64,000 nucleotides of DNA from Achromobacter xylosoxidans A8 (lineage in GTDB: Bacteria > Pseudomonadota > Gammaproteobacteria > Burkholderiales > Burkholderiaceae_B): NCBI RefSeq assembly GCF_000165835.1, contig NC_014640.1:620001-684000 (forward strand), in the 5' to 3' direction. The position numbers were made by a program, and so were the translations under genes. This document shows, piece by piece, positions 1 to 10,055 of the stretch (the first letter of the stretch is position 1; the number at the start of each line of letters is the position of its first letter). Below the pieces are notes generated by a model, which worked only from the letters and a program-made list of their open reading frames with translations, was not told where the DNA came from and did not search any database.

Positions 1-1868
1 CGAACTCCGTGTTCGATGAACGCGGCGCGCTGGTCAATATCGTGGACGTGCTGACGGACATCACGCCCACCAAGGTGCATGAAGTGCTGCAGCGCCGGGT
101 GCTGCAGGCCATGGTCAACGAGGCCTCGGTGGTCGAGGTCATGAACATGGTGTGCCGCGAGGTCGAGCACCTGGCGCCCGAGGTGGCGGCCAGCGTGCTG
201 CGCGTGGACGACGCCGGCCTGCTGCGGCCGCTGGCGGCGCCCAGCCTGCCGCAGGCCTTTGCCGACGCCCTGGACGGCGTGGCCATCGGTCCACAGGCAG
301 GCGCCTGCGGCACCTCGGCCTTCCTGGGCCGGCCCGTGATCGTGCCGGACATCTCCACCGATCCGCTGTGGGACGATTACCGCCACCTGCCGCTGCCCGA
401 GGACATAAAGGCCTGCTGGTCCTCACCCATCAAATCCAGCGATGGCCGGGTGATAGGCACCTTCGGCTTCTATTTCCGCGAACGGCGCCTGCCCGACGAT
501 TTCCATCACCGACTGGTGGACGTGTGCGTCTACCTGTGCGCGCTGGCGCTGGAACGCGAAGAGGCCCGCGCCCGCATTCGCCAACTGGCGTTCTACGACG
601 AGCTGACGGGCCTGCCCAACCGCAACCTGCTGCTGGCGCAGGCCGAACAGGCCATCGCCCGCGCCGAACCCGAGCGCAAGCGTGTCGCCGTCCTGTTCCT
701 GGACCTGGACCGCTTCAAGCAGGTCAACGACACGCTGGGCCATCCCATCGGCGACGCGCTGCTGCGCGACGTGGCGCAGCGCCTGCGCCGCCTGGCGCGC
801 GCGGCTGACATCGTGGGCCGCTTGTCCGGCGACGAGTTCGTGATGCTGATGCCGGACTTCGAACACGGCCGCCTGACGGCCGCGGCCGAGCATGTGCTGG
901 TGGCCCTGGCCCAGCCCTTTTCGGTGGGCGGCATCACCCTGAACCCTTCAGTCAGCATTGGTATCAGCGTGTTCCCGGAAAACGGGCGCGACATGGACAC
1001 GCTGCTGCGCCATGCCGACATGGCGATGTACCAGGCCAAGACGGCAGGGCGTAATCGCATTTCCTTCTTCAGCGCCGAAATGAACCGCCAGGCGCAAGAG
1101 CGCCTGGCGCTGGAAGCCGCCTTGCGCGACGCGCTGGAGGCCAAGGCGCTGCGGCTGCACTATCAGCCGCAGGTGGGCCTGGAGAACGGCCACCTGTACG
1201 GCGTCGAGGCGCTGGCCCGCTGGCGCCATCCGACCCTGGGCGATATTTCGCCGGCGCGCTTCGTGCCGCTGGCCGAGGAGTGCGGCCTGATCGGCGACCT
1301 GGGCGACTGGGCCGTGCGCGAAGCGTGTTCGCAGCTGGCGGTCTGGCGCACCAAGGGCCTGCAGGTGCCGTCGGTGTCGGTGAACCTGTCGGCGACGAAT
1401 TTCCACAACCTGAACCTGCCGCGGATGATCGAGGCGACGCTGACTGAATTCGGCTTGGCGGCGGCGGACCTGATGCTGGAGATCACCGAAGGCGTGGTGC
1501 TGGATGCAACCGCCGGCACCTTGCGGACCATCGCGGAGCTGCATCGCCTGGGCGTGCGCCTGTCGATGGACGATTTCGGCACCGGTTACTCCAGCCTGGG
1601 GCACTTGCGCCGTCTGATCGTGGATGAACTGAAACTGGACCGCAGTTTCGTGCAAGGCCTGGAGAGCGACGATGCGGCCCGGGCGTTGACCAGTGCGGTG
1701 ATTCGCATCGGCGAGAGCCTGAGCTTGCCTGTGGTGGCCGAGGGCGTCGAGAACGAAGAGCAGCGGCGGTTCCTGATCGAGCAGGGGTGTGCGGCGGGAC
1801 AGGGGTTCCTGTTTTCTCCGCCGTTGCCGGCGGGGGACCTTGAGGAATGGCTGCGGGGTAGGCCTTAG
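1..1868 (+). CDS. Diguanylate cyclase/phosphodiesterase with PAS end, GAF, GGDEF and EAL domains (5' partial)
   Basis: The reading frame is open from the window edge, so the N-terminus is missing; the first ~25 residues seen look like the end of a PAS domain. From the GTG at 9, residues ~36-185 resemble a GAF sensor domain. Residues ~193-355 are a GGDEF domain whose signature reads SGDEF (near residue 273), a variant found in active cyclases. Residues ~370-615 are an EAL domain with V-E-A-L near residue 399 and the conserved DDFGTGYSSL near residue 521. The protein should make and/or break cyclic-di-GMP in response to a signal sensed by PAS/GAF. Which activity dominates cannot be told from sequence. 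Confidence 0.93.
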   Translation, partial: NSVFDERGALVNIVDVLTDITPTKVHEVLQRRVLQAMVNEASVVEVMNMVCREVEHLAPEVAASVLRVDDAGLLRPLAAPSLPQAFADALDGVAIGPQAGACGTSAFLGRPVIVPDISTDPLWDDYRHLPLPEDIKACWSSPIKSSDGRVIGTFGFYFRERRLPDDFHHRLVDVCVYLCALALEREEARARIRQLAFYDELTGLPNRNLLLAQAEQAIARAEPERKRVAVLFLDLDRFKQVNDTLGHPIGDALLRDVAQRLRRLARAADIVGRLSGDEFVMLMPDFEHGRLTAAAEHVLVALAQPFSVGGITLNPSVSIGISVFPENGRDMDTLLRHADMAMYQAKTAGRNRISFFSAEMNRQAQERLALEAALRDALEAKALRLHYQPQVGLENGHLYGVEALARWRHPTLGDISPARFVPLAEECGLIGDLGDWAVREACSQLAVWRTKGLQVPSVSVNLSATNFHNLNLPRMIEATLTEFGLAAADLMLEITEGVVLDATAGTLRTIAELHRLGVRLSMDDFGTGYSSLGHLRRLIVDELKLDRSFVQGLESDDAARALTSAVIRIGESLSLPVVAEGVENEEQRRFLIEQGCAAGQGFLFSPPLPAGDLEEWLRGRP

Positions 1869-1874
1869 GCTTTC

Positions 1875-1912
<38 letters not shown>

Positions 1913-1940
1913 TTTGTCGGGTCCGTTGGTTCTTAAGACG

Positions 1941-2102
1941 CCTGTCGCGTCGGCGGCCTGCGGGGCGCGGGGCAACGATTGCGGTCCGGAGCGTTCGCTC
2001 CGGACTTCCCCATCCTCATCCTCGTCACCGCCTGCGGCGGTTCCTTCGGATTCCGTCGGGCTTATCGACGCCCCGCGCCCCGCAGGCCGCCGACGCGACA
2101 GG
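1941..2102 (-). repeat. Module A hairpin, copy 1 (inverted), perfect 32-bp stem
   Basis: Bases 1941-1972 are the exact reverse complement of 2071-2102 (32 of 32). The 98-nt loop holds a constant small hairpin at 1984-2005 (GTCCGGAGC and GCTCCGGAC arms) and a second hairpin at 2027-2041 (ACCGCC, TGC loop, GGCGGT). The loop is shared with the other four A copies but the stem sequence is not. Confidence 0.9.
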
Positions 2103-2357
2103 CTCTGCTGGTTGAATCTTCACGGGCGGTGGGGCGGGTGGTGTGCTTGGCGTTCTGGCCACGGATAGTGGGTGTTGGCGTGTCTTGCGGGGCCCGCCCC
2201 AGGCCGGCCGCGCGGGCGGCCTTTTGGGGCTTACGCGGTGTCTTGCGTCGCGCGATGGCGCTGCGCGCTGGTGGTGAGTGAATTTAGATGTCTCGGTTGC
2301 TGAAATGCGTAGGCCGATACGATCCTGGGCAGGCGGGATTGTGTCGTAGCGAGTCAG

Positions 2358-2396
2358 GCGACAAAGACGGCATAGACGACAAAGACGACAAAGACG
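2358..2396. repeat. 9-bp tandem repeat (CGACAAAGA) inside locus 1 spacer
   Basis: Four head-to-tail 9-bp units lie at 2358-2393; the second is diverged (CGGCATAGA) and the others are identical. The array is in the spacer between D' and C and is absent from the other repeat loci, so it is a local expansion. Confidence 0.75.
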
Positions 2397-2682
2397 GCAG
2401 TCAACCAACGATCGTCATTTGAACTCCAGTGCCGGATGGGTGGCGCGCGCGAGAAGCGCGTCATACGCAGTGCCGTCCATCGCGCGCCACCCATCACCGC
2501 CCACCCCCCAAAAGCTGGATACCACTAGCAAGCCGCCCATCGCACGCGCGCAAGCGCACACAATAGAAATCAACAAAATCACGTATGTCATTCTCGGCCG
2601 CCCGCGCGGCCGAGAATGACGGGCACTGCAAGAGTCGTCCCTGACCACGGCTCCAGCAGCGCAACAAGCCCAGACACCGTTA

Positions 2683-2847
2683 GCTCGTCGGCGCAGGCGG
2701 GGTGGCGGCTCGCAACCTCGATGCGCCCGACGGAATCCGAAGGCAGCCGCCGCAGGCGGCCACGAGGATGAGGCAGGGGCAGTCCGGAGCGAAGGCTCCG
2801 GACCGCAATCGTGGGCGCGAGCCGCCACCCCGCCTGCGCCGACGAGC
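2683..2847 (+). repeat. Module A hairpin, copy 2, perfect 31-bp stem
   Basis: Bases 2683-2713 are the exact reverse complement of 2817-2847 (31 of 31). The stem is different from copy 1, only 580 bases away. The loop carries the constant hairpin at 2782-2803 (loop GAAG) and a variable hairpin at 2746-2760 (GCCGCC, GCA loop, GGCGGC). Confidence 0.9.
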
Positions 2848-2978
2848 GGCCTACGGGTAGCAACTGGCCATAGCAACAACGGCCCAAAGCGACAGTGGTC
2901 TCCCACAAAACCCTAGGCCTTCAGCAACGAACTTAATCCCGTCGCACACAGAAAGACCGTCCCCATTTACCCACCCCC

Positions 2979-2994
2979 AAGTATCTAGATACTT
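2979..2994. promoter_or_regulatory. 16-bp perfect palindrome, candidate operator of the aromatic-CoA operon
   Basis: AAGTATCTAGATACTT is a perfect palindrome ending 7 bases before a plausible -35 element. Its size suits a MarR- or TetR-type dimer. No such regulator is encoded beside it, so the partner is unknown. A second short inverted repeat (TAAAC, 7 bases, GTTTA; 3038-3054) lies around the predicted transcription start. Confidence 0.6.
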
Positions 2995-3001
2995 TCCCCA
3001 T

Positions 3002-3030
3002 TTGCACCCCGCCACCTTCAGGTATATATT
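3002..3030 (+). promoter_or_regulatory. Sigma-70-like promoter for the aromatic-CoA operon
   Basis: TTGCAC (3002-3007), a 17-base spacer and TATATT (3025-3030) lie in the only AT-rich stretch of the gap, about 90 bases before the first start codon. Confidence 0.6.
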
Positions 3031-3118
3031 TCAAGCCTAAACTATCCAGGTTTAAATATCTGCGGCCCCAGCTCCAGGAATTCAGAGCGGTAGTCGCTTA
3101 CCACGGAGCGTTACGGCA

Positions 3119-5470
3119 ATGAAAATAGTCTGCATCGGCGGTGGCCCCGCCGGCCTGTATTTCGGTCTGCTCATGAAGCTGCAGGACCCCGCCAACGAAG
3201 TCACCGTGATCGAGCGCAACCGCCCTTACGACACCTTCGGCTGGGGCGTGGTGTTTTCCGACGCCACCATGCAGAACCTGCGCGAGGCCGATCCGGTTTC
3301 CGCCCAGACCATCGGCGACGCCTTCAACCACTGGGATGACATCGACATCAACTTCAAGGGCCGCAGCATCCGCAGCGGCGGCCACGGCTTCATCGGCATT
3401 GGCCGCAAGAAGCTGCTGAACATCCTGCAGGCGCGTTGCGAGGATGTGGGCGTGAAGCTGGTGTTCGAGAACTTCGTGCAGGACGACCAGGCCATTGCCC
3501 GCGAATACGACGCCGACCTGGTGATCGCCTCGGACGGCATCAACAGCCAGGTCCGCACGCGTTATGCGGACACTTTCCACCCGGATATCGACCAGCGCCG
3601 CTGCCGTTTCGTGTGGCTGGGCACCAAGAAGGTGTTCGACGCCTTCACCTTCGCTTTCGTGCAGACCGAGCACGGCTGGTTCCAGGCGCACGCCTATCGC
3701 TACGAAGACGGCATGTCCACCTTCATCGTGGAAACGCCCGAGGAAACCTGGCAGGCGGCCGGGATCGAGCAGATGAGCCAGGAAGAGGGCATTGCCTACT
3801 GCGAAAAGCTGTTCGCGCCCTGGCTGGATGGCAACCCGCTGATCAGCAACGCCACGCACTTGCGCGGTTCGGCCATCTGGATCCGATTCCCGCGCGTCAT
3901 CTGCAATACCTGGGTGCACTGGAACACGCTGGACACCGCCCGCGGCGAGCGCCGCGTGCCCGTGGTGTTGATGGGCGACGCCGCCCACACTGCGCACTTC
4001 TCGATTGGCTCCGGCACCAAGCTGGCGCTGGAGGATTCCATCGAACTGGCGCGCTGCCTGAGCGGCGCAGAGGGCAGCGTGGAAGCTGGCCTGAAGCACT
4101 ACGAAGAAGTGCGCAGCGTCGAAGTGCTGAAGATCCAGAACGCCGCCCGCAACTCCACCGAATGGTTCGAGAATGTCGAGCGCTATGCCGACCTGGAACC
4201 CGAGCAGTTCGCCTATTCGCTGCTGACCCGTTCGCAGCGGATCTCGCACGAGAATCTGCGGCTGCGCGATCCGGCCTGGCTGGAAGGCTTCGAGCGCTGG
4301 ATCGCGGAACGTGCCGGCGCCGCCGGCGCGCCGGGCCAGCGGCCCGCGATTCCCATGCTGACGCCTTACCAGGCGCGAGGCGTGCGGCTGAAGAACCGCA
4401 TCATGGTGTCGCCGATGGCCATGTATTCCTGCACCAACGGTGTGCCGGGGGACTTCCATCTGGTGCACCTGGGCGCGCGCGCCATGGGCGGCGCCGGCCT
4501 GGTCATGGTCGAGATGACCTGCGTGTCGCCGGACGGCCGCATCACGCCGGGCTGCCCGGGTCTGTGGAATGACGAACAGCGTGACGCGTTTGCCCGCATC
4601 GTCGGCTTTGTGCATGGCAACAGCGATGCCCGCATTGGTCTGCAGCTGGGCCACGCCGGCCGCAAGGGTTCCACGCAGCTGGGTTGGCAGAAGATCGATC
4701 ATCCGCTGGCCGAGGGCAATTGGCCGCTGATGTCGGCGTCCGCCCTGCCGTATATCGAAGGCGTGTCGCAGACGCCGCAAGCCATGACGCGCGCCGACAT
4801 GGACGACGTGCGCGACAACTTCGTCGCCGCCGCGCGCCGCGCCGAGCAGGCGGGTTTCGATTGGCTGGAGCTGCACTGCGCCCACGGCTACCTGCTGTCC
4901 AGCTTCATCTCGCCGCTGACGAATCATCGCATCGACGAATACGGCGGCAGCCTGGAGAACCGCCTGCGCTTTCCGCTGGAAGTGTTCCACGCGGTCCGCG
5001 CCGTCTGGCCCGAGACCAAGCCCATGTCGGTGCGGATTTCCGCCAGCGACTGGGTCGAGGGCGGCATCACCGCCGATGACGCGGTGGCGATCGCGCGTCA
5101 TTTCAAGGACGCCGGCGCCGACATGATCGACTGCTCGTCCGGCCAGGTCAGCAAGGAAGAGAAGCCGGTCTACGGCCGCATGTTCCAGACCCCGTTCGCC
5201 GATCGCGTGCGCAACGAGGCCGGCATCCCGACCATCGCGGTGGGCGCCATCTTCGAGGCCGACCACGCCAACGGCATCATCGCCTCGGGCCGCGCCGACC
5301 TCTGCGCCCTGGCGCGTCCCCATTTGGCTGACGCCTCTTGGACGCTACGCGAAGCGGCGCGGGTGGGCTACCGTGATGTTTCGTGGCCGAGCCAGTACTT
5401 CGCCGGCAAGCGCCAACTGGAAACCAACTTCGAACGCGCCGCCGCCATGGCGCAACTGGACATCAAATGA
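3119..5470 (+). CDS. 2-aminobenzoyl-CoA monooxygenase/reductase-type fusion (salicylyl-CoA 5-hydroxylase/OYE family)
   Basis: This 783-residue fusion has two flavoenzyme halves. Residues 1-~395 form a flavin-dependent aromatic hydroxylase, with the FAD motif IGGGPAG at the N-terminus and a second FAD contact (GDAAHTAH) near residue 290. Residues ~405-783 form an old-yellow-enzyme oxidoreductase ([23 protein letters not shown]). The domain order matches 2-aminobenzoyl-CoA monooxygenase/reductase, which hydroxylates and then reduces the ring of the CoA thioester; related proteins are annotated as salicylyl-CoA 5-hydroxylase. GGAG at 3105-3108 supports the ATG. It leads an operon with a benzoate-type CoA ligase and beta-oxidation enzymes, which favours anthranilate as substrate; this is inference. 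Confidence 0.88.
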   Translation: MKIVCIGGGPAGLYFGLLMKLQDPANEVTVIERNRPYDTFGWGVVFSDATMQNLREADPVSAQTIGDAFNHWDDIDINFKGRSIRSGGHGFIGIGRKKLLNILQARCEDVGVKLVFENFVQDDQAIAREYDADLVIASDGINSQVRTRYADTFHPDIDQRRCRFVWLGTKKVFDAFTFAFVQTEHGWFQAHAYRYEDGMSTFIVETPEETWQAAGIEQMSQEEGIAYCEKLFAPWLDGNPLISNATHLRGSAIWIRFPRVICNTWVHWNTLDTARGERRVPVVLMGDAAHTAHFSIGSGTKLALEDSIELARCLSGAEGSVEAGLKHYEEVRSVEVLKIQNAARNSTEWFENVERYADLEPEQFAYSLLTRSQRISHENLRLRDPAWLEGFERWIAERAGAAGAPGQRPAIPMLTPYQARGVRLKNRIMVSPMAMYSCTNGVPGDFHLVHLGARAMGGAGLVMVEMTCVSPDGRITPGCPGLWNDEQRDAFARIVGFVHGNSDARIGLQLGHAGRKGSTQLGWQKIDHPLAEGNWPLMSASALPYIEGVSQTPQAMTRADMDDVRDNFVAAARRAEQAGFDWLELHCAHGYLLSSFISPLTNHRIDEYGGSLENRLRFPLEVFHAVRAVWPETKPMSVRISASDWVEGGITADDAVAIARHFKDAGADMIDCSSGQVSKEEKPVYGRMFQTPFADRVRNEAGIPTIAVGAIFEADHANGIIASGRADLCALARPHLADASWTLREAARVGYRDVSWPSQYFAGKRQLETNFERAAAMAQLDIK

Positions 5471-6258
5471 ACGCAACTCCGCTCCCGCTGGCCGGACGCC
5501 ACGCCTTGGTGACGGGCGGCGCCCGCGGCATCGGGCTGGCCTGCGCCCGGGCGCTCTTGCAGCGCGGCGCGCGCGTCACGCTGCTGGGCCGCGACGGCGC
5601 GGCGCTGGACGCCGCCACCGACAGCCTGGCCAGCCTGGGCCAGGTGCAGGCCGTCAGCGCCGACATCGCCAACGAAGCCTCGGTGCGGGCGGCTTTCGCC
5701 CAGGCGGAGGCCGAGTTCGGTCCGGTGCTGGTGCTGGTGAACAACGCCGGCCAGGCGGTGAGCCAACGCTTTGACCGCACTGACGCGGCGCTGTGGCAGT
5801 CCATGCTGGACGTCAATCTGACCGGCACTTTCCATTGCATCCAGGCCGCCTTGCCCGGCATGCTGCAGGAAAAATGGGGTCGGGTAATTAACGTGGCCAG
5901 TACGGCCGGCCTGATCGGCTATGGCTACGTCAGCGCCTATTGCGCCGCCAAGCACGGTGTGATCGGCTTGACCCGTTCGCTGGCGCTGGAAACCGCGCAA
6001 AAGGGCGTCACGGTCAATGCTGTTTGCCCGGGCTACACGGAAACCGACATCGTGCGCGGCGCGGTCTCGAACATCGTCGACAAGACCGGCATGACCGCGG
6101 ACGAGGCCCGCGCCAAGCTGGCGGAACGCAATCCCCAGGGCCGCCTGGTGCAGCCCGAGGAAGTGGCCGAGACGGTCGCCTGGCTGGCCTTGCCGGCCTC
6201 GGCCTCGGTCAACGGCCAGGCCATTGCCGTAGACGGCGGCGAAGTGATGACCGGCTGA
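5467..6258 (+). CDS. SDR-family 3-hydroxyacyl-CoA dehydrogenase-like protein
   Basis: A 263-residue short-chain dehydrogenase with the cofactor motif [12 protein letters not shown], the catalytic Ser (INVAS) and YCAAK. The start at 5467 overlaps the preceding stop by four bases (ATGA), which indicates translational coupling; frames extending further upstream lie inside the previous gene. In this operon it probably oxidises a hydroxyacyl-CoA formed after ring opening. The exact substrate is not visible in sequence. Confidence 0.88.
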   Translation: MNATPLPLAGRHALVTGGARGIGLACARALLQRGARVTLLGRDGAALDAATDSLASLGQVQAVSADIANEASVRAAFAQAEAEFGPVLVLVNNAGQAVSQRFDRTDAALWQSMLDVNLTGTFHCIQAALPGMLQEKWGRVINVASTAGLIGYGYVSAYCAAKHGVIGLTRSLALETAQKGVTVNAVCPGYTETDIVRGAVSNIVDKTGMTADEARAKLAERNPQGRLVQPEEVAETVAWLALPASASVNGQAIAVDGGEVMTG

Positions 6259-6302
6259 CGCCGGCGCCCCATCCACCCACCCAATTCACGAACGGAGACA
6301 CC

Positions 6303-7160
6303 ATGAGCACCCAGCCTGAAGAGCACACCATGAAGCACCACAAGCGTCCGTTTGCCGGCTACCAGGCCAAGACGTTCCTGTGGCAGGTGTCGGCCGACGG
6401 CAAGATCGGCACGGTGACGCTGAACCGCCCCGAGCGCAAGAATCCGCTGACGTTCGACTCCTACGCCGAACTGCGCGACCTGTTCCGCGCGCTGGTGTAC
6501 GCCACCGACATCAAGGTTGTGGTGGTGACGGGCGCGGGCGGCAACTTCTGCTCCGGCGGTGACGTGCACGAGATCATCGGGCCGCTGACCAAGATGAGCA
6601 TGCCCGAGCTGCTGGACTTCACCCGCATGACGGGCGACCTGGTCAAGGCCATGCGCGCCTGCCCGCAGCCCATCGTGGCGGCGGTCGACGGCATCTGCGC
6701 AGGCGCCGGCGCGATGGTGGCGCTGGCCTCGGACATGCGCCTGGGCACGCCCGCCGCGCGGACTGCCTTCCTGTTCACGCGCGTGGGTCTGGCCGGCGCC
6801 GACATGGGCGCTTGCACCCTGCTGCCGCGCATGATCGGCCAGGGCCGCGCTTCCGAACTGCTTTACACGGGCCGCGCCATGACGGCGGAAGAGGGCGCCA
6901 GCTGGGGCTTCTTCAACGCCGTGCATGAACCGGGCGCGCTGGCCGACGCCGCGCAGACGCTGGCCGCGCAATTGGCCGCGGGGCCGACCTTCGCCCACGG
7001 CGTGACCAAGAAGCTGTTGCACCAGGAATGGAACATGGGCGTGGACGAGGCCATCGAGGCCGAAGCCGAGGCCCAGGCCATCTGCATGCAGACGCGTGAT
7101 TTCCGCCGCGCCTACGATGCCTTCGTGGCCAAGCAAAAGCCCGTCTTCCAAGGGGATTGA
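6303..7160 (+). CDS. Enoyl-CoA hydratase/isomerase family protein
   Basis: A 285-residue crotonase-fold protein. The oxyanion-hole segment [13 protein letters not shown] and the helix [13 protein letters not shown] are clear. In the second catalytic stretch ([15 protein letters not shown]) the usual catalytic Glu seems to be absent, so it may act on an alicyclic or branched acyl-CoA rather than as a standard hydratase. The ATG at 6303 follows GGAG at 6294-6297; a second ATG nine codons later is possible. It is third in the aromatic-CoA operon. Confidence 0.87.
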   Translation: MSTQPEEHTMKHHKRPFAGYQAKTFLWQVSADGKIGTVTLNRPERKNPLTFDSYAELRDLFRALVYATDIKVVVVTGAGGNFCSGGDVHEIIGPLTKMSMPELLDFTRMTGDLVKAMRACPQPIVAAVDGICAGAGAMVALASDMRLGTPAARTAFLFTRVGLAGADMGACTLLPRMIGQGRASELLYTGRAMTAEEGASWGFFNAVHEPGALADAAQTLAAQLAAGPTFAHGVTKKLLHQEWNMGVDEAIEAEAEAQAICMQTRDFRRAYDAFVAKQKPVFQGD

Positions 7161-7162
7161 GC

Positions 7163-8332
7163 ATGCGCGACGCAAGCTGGCTGGATTGGCCGTTTTTCGA
7201 CGATGCGCACCGCAAGCTGGCGCACGAGGTCGACGCCTGGTGCGAGGCCTCCCTGGGCGACGTGGATCACCACGACGCCGATGGCGCCTGCAAGAAGCTG
7301 GTGCGCGCCATGGGCGAGGCCGGCTGGCTGCGCTACGCGGTCGCGGGCGGCCCTGGCGGCGCCTGGGGCGGCGCGCTGCCGGAAGTGGATTCGCGCGCCG
7401 TTTGCATCCTGCGCGAAACCCTGGCCCGCCACGAAGGGCTGGCTGATTTCGCCTTTGCGATGCAAGGCCTGGGCAGCGGCGCCATTTCGCTGATGGGCTC
7501 GGACGAGCTGCGCCAGCGCTATCTGCCGCGCGTGGCCCGCGGCGAAGCCATCGCGGCCTTCGCGCTGTCGGAACCCGACGCGGGCTCGGACGTGGCGGCG
7601 ATGGCGTGCGAAGCCAAGCTGGACGGCGACCATTACGTGCTGAACGGCGCCAAGACCTGGATTTCCAACGGCGGCATCGCCGACTTCTATTGCGTGTTCG
7701 CGCGCACCGGCGAAGCCCCCGGCGCGCGCGGCATCAGCGCCTTCGTGGTGGATGCCGATACGCCGGGCTTCGAGGTCAGCGAACGCATCGAACTGATCGC
7801 GCCGCACCCGTTGGCCACCATTACGTTCGACAACTGCCGCATTCCGGTGTCGCACCGGCTGGGCGACGCGGGCCAGGGCTTCAAGCTGGCCATGATGACG
7901 CTGGACATCTTCCGTGCCTCGGTGGCGGCGGCGGCGCTGGGCTTTGCACGCCGGGCGCTGGACGAAGGGCTGGCGCGCTCCAAGTCGCGACGCATGTTTG
8001 GCCAGACCTTGTCGGACCTGCAATTGACGCAGGCCGCGCTGGGCGACATGGCGACCGCCATAGACGCTTCGGCGCTGCTGACATACCGCGCGGCCTGGAT
8101 GCGCGATGTGCTGAAGCAGCGCACCACGCGCGAAGCGGCAATGGCCAAGATGACGGCCACGGAATCGGCTCAGACCGTGATCGACCGCGCCTTGCAGATG
8201 TTTGGCGGCGCGGGCGTGGTGTCGGGGATGCCGGTGGAAAAGCTTTACAGGGAAATACGCGCGCTGCGGATTTACGAAGGCGCGACCGAAGTGCAGAAGT
8301 TGATCATTGCCCGTGAACTGCTGAAGGCGTAA
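7163..8332 (+). CDS. Acyl-CoA dehydrogenase
   Basis: A 389-residue FAD-dependent acyl-CoA dehydrogenase. Signatures are [14 protein letters not shown] (FAD contact), [25 protein letters not shown] and the C-terminal [10 protein letters not shown] holding the catalytic Glu. The ATG at 7163 follows AAGGGG by 7 bases and sits two bases after the previous stop. It would introduce a double bond into a ring-derived acyl-CoA. Confidence 0.92.
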   Translation: MRDASWLDWPFFDDAHRKLAHEVDAWCEASLGDVDHHDADGACKKLVRAMGEAGWLRYAVAGGPGGAWGGALPEVDSRAVCILRETLARHEGLADFAFAMQGLGSGAISLMGSDELRQRYLPRVARGEAIAAFALSEPDAGSDVAAMACEAKLDGDHYVLNGAKTWISNGGIADFYCVFARTGEAPGARGISAFVVDADTPGFEVSERIELIAPHPLATITFDNCRIPVSHRLGDAGQGFKLAMMTLDIFRASVAAAALGFARRALDEGLARSKSRRMFGQTLSDLQLTQAALGDMATAIDASALLTYRAAWMRDVLKQRTTREAAMAKMTATESAQTVIDRALQMFGGAGVVSGMPVEKLYREIRALRIYEGATEVQKLIIARELLKA

Positions 8333-8394
8333 GGCAGCCATCGAGCTCCGTCGTCCCGGCACAGCAAAAACACCGCAATAGCAAGGGGAATTCC

Positions 8395-10035
8395 ATGGAA
8401 GCATCCGCCCACATCGACACTTTCGCCCGGGACAATCTGCCCCCGGGCGAACAATGGCCAGAGTTCCTGCTCGACGGCCCCGACGTGGCCTATCCGAAAC
8501 GCTTCAATTGCGCGGTCGAGCTGGTGGACGCCATGGTCGAACGCGGCCATGGCGAGCGCGTCGCGCTGCGCTGGAGCCAGGACGGCAAGCCGGCCACCAT
8601 GACCTACCGCGAGCTGGCCGCGCTGACCAATCGAATTGCGCGCGTGCTGGCCGAGGACATGGGCCTGGTGCCGGGTAACCGCCTGCTGCTGCGCGGGCCG
8701 AACAATCCGATGATGGCCGCGTCCTGGTTGGCGGCGATCAAGGCGGGCTTGGTCACGGTGCCGACGATGCCGCTGCTGCGCGCCAAGGAACTCAAGCAGA
8801 TCATCGACAAGGCGCAGATCCAGGCGGTGCTGTGCGATGCCCGCCTGAAGGACGAGGCGGAGTTCTGCACGCAGCCCAGCCATGAGCATCATTGCCCGGG
8901 CCTGACGAAGGTCATGTACTTCAACGATAATGCGCCGGATGCGCTGGACGCGTTGGCCGCGGCCAAGCCGGACGATTTCAAGGCTTGCGATACGGCGGCC
9001 GACGATGTCTGCCTGATCGCCTTCACCAGTGGCACGACCGGCGCGCCCAAGGGCTGCATGCACTTCCACCGCGACGTGCTGGCGATGTGCGACCTGTTTC
9101 CCAAGCATGTGATCAAGCCGGGGCCGGACGATATTTTCTGCGGCACGCCGCCGTTGGCTTTCACCTTCGGCCTGGGCGGACTGCTGTGCTTCCCGCTGCG
9201 GGTGGGCGCGAGCACGGTGCTGGCTGAGAAGCTGTCGCCGGAAAGCCTGCTGCAGCTGATCCAGGATTTCCGCGCCACCATCGTGTTCACGGCGCCGACG
9301 TTCTACCGCCAGATGGCGGCGCTGGTCGGCAAGTTCGACCTGTCGTCGCTGCGGAAGAGCGTGTCGGCGGGCGAGGCGCTGCCGGACGCGACGCGCCAGC
9401 TATGGAAGCAGGCCAGCGGCATTGAGATGATCGACGGCATCGGCGGCACGGAAATGATCCATGTGTTCGTGTCGAGCCCGCCAGAGTCGGTCAGGGCGGG
9501 GGCCATCGGCCGCGTGGTGCCGGGTTATGTGGCGCAGATCGTGGATGACGAGATGAAGCCGGTGCCGAATGGCACGGTGGGCCGGCTGGCGATCAAGGGT
9601 CCGACCGGCTGCCGCTATCTGGCGGACGAGCGCCAGCTGCGTTTCGTGCAGCAGGGTTGGAACCTGCCGGGGGATACCTTCCTGCAGGACGACGATGGCT
9701 ACCTCTTTTACCAGGCGCGCAATGACGACATGATCGTTTCGGCCGGCTACAACATCGCTGGACCTGAGGTCGAGGACGCGCTGTTGCGTCACGAAGCCGT
9801 GGCGGAGTGCGGCGTGGTGGGCGCGGCGGACGATGAGCGCGGCCAGGTGGTGAAGGCGTTCGTGGTGCTGAAGCCGGGCTATGAGGCCGGCAATGAGCTG
9901 GTCGCGGCGCTGCAGCAGTTCGTGAAGGCCAATATCGCGCCCTACAAGTATCCCCGTGCCATCGAGTTTGTCGAGGCGCTGCCGCGCACCGAAACCGGCA
10001 AGCTGCAGCGGTTTGCGCTGCGCAAGATGGCCTGA
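8395..10035 (+). CDS. Benzoate/2-aminobenzoate-CoA ligase family protein
   Basis: A 546-residue acyl-adenylate-forming ligase with the phosphate loop FTSGTTGAPKG, the GGTEMIH acid/adenine motif and the C-terminal catalytic lysine in PRTETGKLQRF. The N-terminus (FARDNLPPGEQWPEFL) is typical of the benzoate/2-aminobenzoate branch. It would activate the aromatic acid to its CoA ester, the entry step of the operon. Spacing from the previous gene is 62 bases, with AAGGGG before the ATG. Specificity for anthranilate is inferred from the first gene. Confidence 0.88.
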   Translation: MEASAHIDTFARDNLPPGEQWPEFLLDGPDVAYPKRFNCAVELVDAMVERGHGERVALRWSQDGKPATMTYRELAALTNRIARVLAEDMGLVPGNRLLLRGPNNPMMAASWLAAIKAGLVTVPTMPLLRAKELKQIIDKAQIQAVLCDARLKDEAEFCTQPSHEHHCPGLTKVMYFNDNAPDALDALAAAKPDDFKACDTAADDVCLIAFTSGTTGAPKGCMHFHRDVLAMCDLFPKHVIKPGPDDIFCGTPPLAFTFGLGGLLCFPLRVGASTVLAEKLSPESLLQLIQDFRATIVFTAPTFYRQMAALVGKFDLSSLRKSVSAGEALPDATRQLWKQASGIEMIDGIGGTEMIHVFVSSPPESVRAGAIGRVVPGYVAQIVDDEMKPVPNGTVGRLAIKGPTGCRYLADERQLRFVQQGWNLPGDTFLQDDDGYLFYQARNDDMIVSAGYNIAGPEVEDALLRHEAVAECGVVGAADDERGQVVKAFVVLKPGYEAGNELVAALQQFVKANIAPYKYPRAIEFVEALPRTETGKLQRFALRKMA

Positions 10036-10055
10036 ACCGGCAACAAGGAAATTCC

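Larger units (their letters stand above)
1941..2857. repeat. Composite structured repeat, locus 1 (A'-D'-spacer-C-D-A)
   Basis: This fills most of the 1250-base gap between the GGDEF-EAL gene and the aromatic operon. In order: inverted module A (1941-2102), inverted module D (hairpin 2196-2230), a spacer with a 9-bp tandem repeat, module C (stem arms 2435-2449 and 2481-2495), module D (34-nt hairpin 2587-2620) and forward module A (2683-2847), ending in a conserved GGCCTACG. It is the only locus in the window with both flanking A modules, so the whole is a head-to-head pair of the same unit. The D' part (about 2096-2280) is nearly identical to 41293-41470. No convincing protein is encoded; short frames here are low-complexity and follow the hairpins. 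Confidence 0.85.

Noticed and set aside
1941..2857. Integron attC sites as explanation of module A
   Set aside because: attC sites have conserved ends and variable centres; here the ends vary and the centre is constant, and no cassette or integrase is present.
2025..2908. Short reading frames inside repeat locus 1 (and similar ones at loci 2, 3 and 4)
   Set aside because: Their translations are Pro/Arg/Ser-rich, occur in several frames at once and mirror the hairpins; no start/ribosome-site logic or domain is visible. Similarity between them reflects shared DNA, not protein conservation.
3098..5323. 741-residue frame antisense to the monooxygenase/reductase gene
   Set aside because: It is a high-GC shadow; the sense protein has complete domains and motifs, the antisense one has none.
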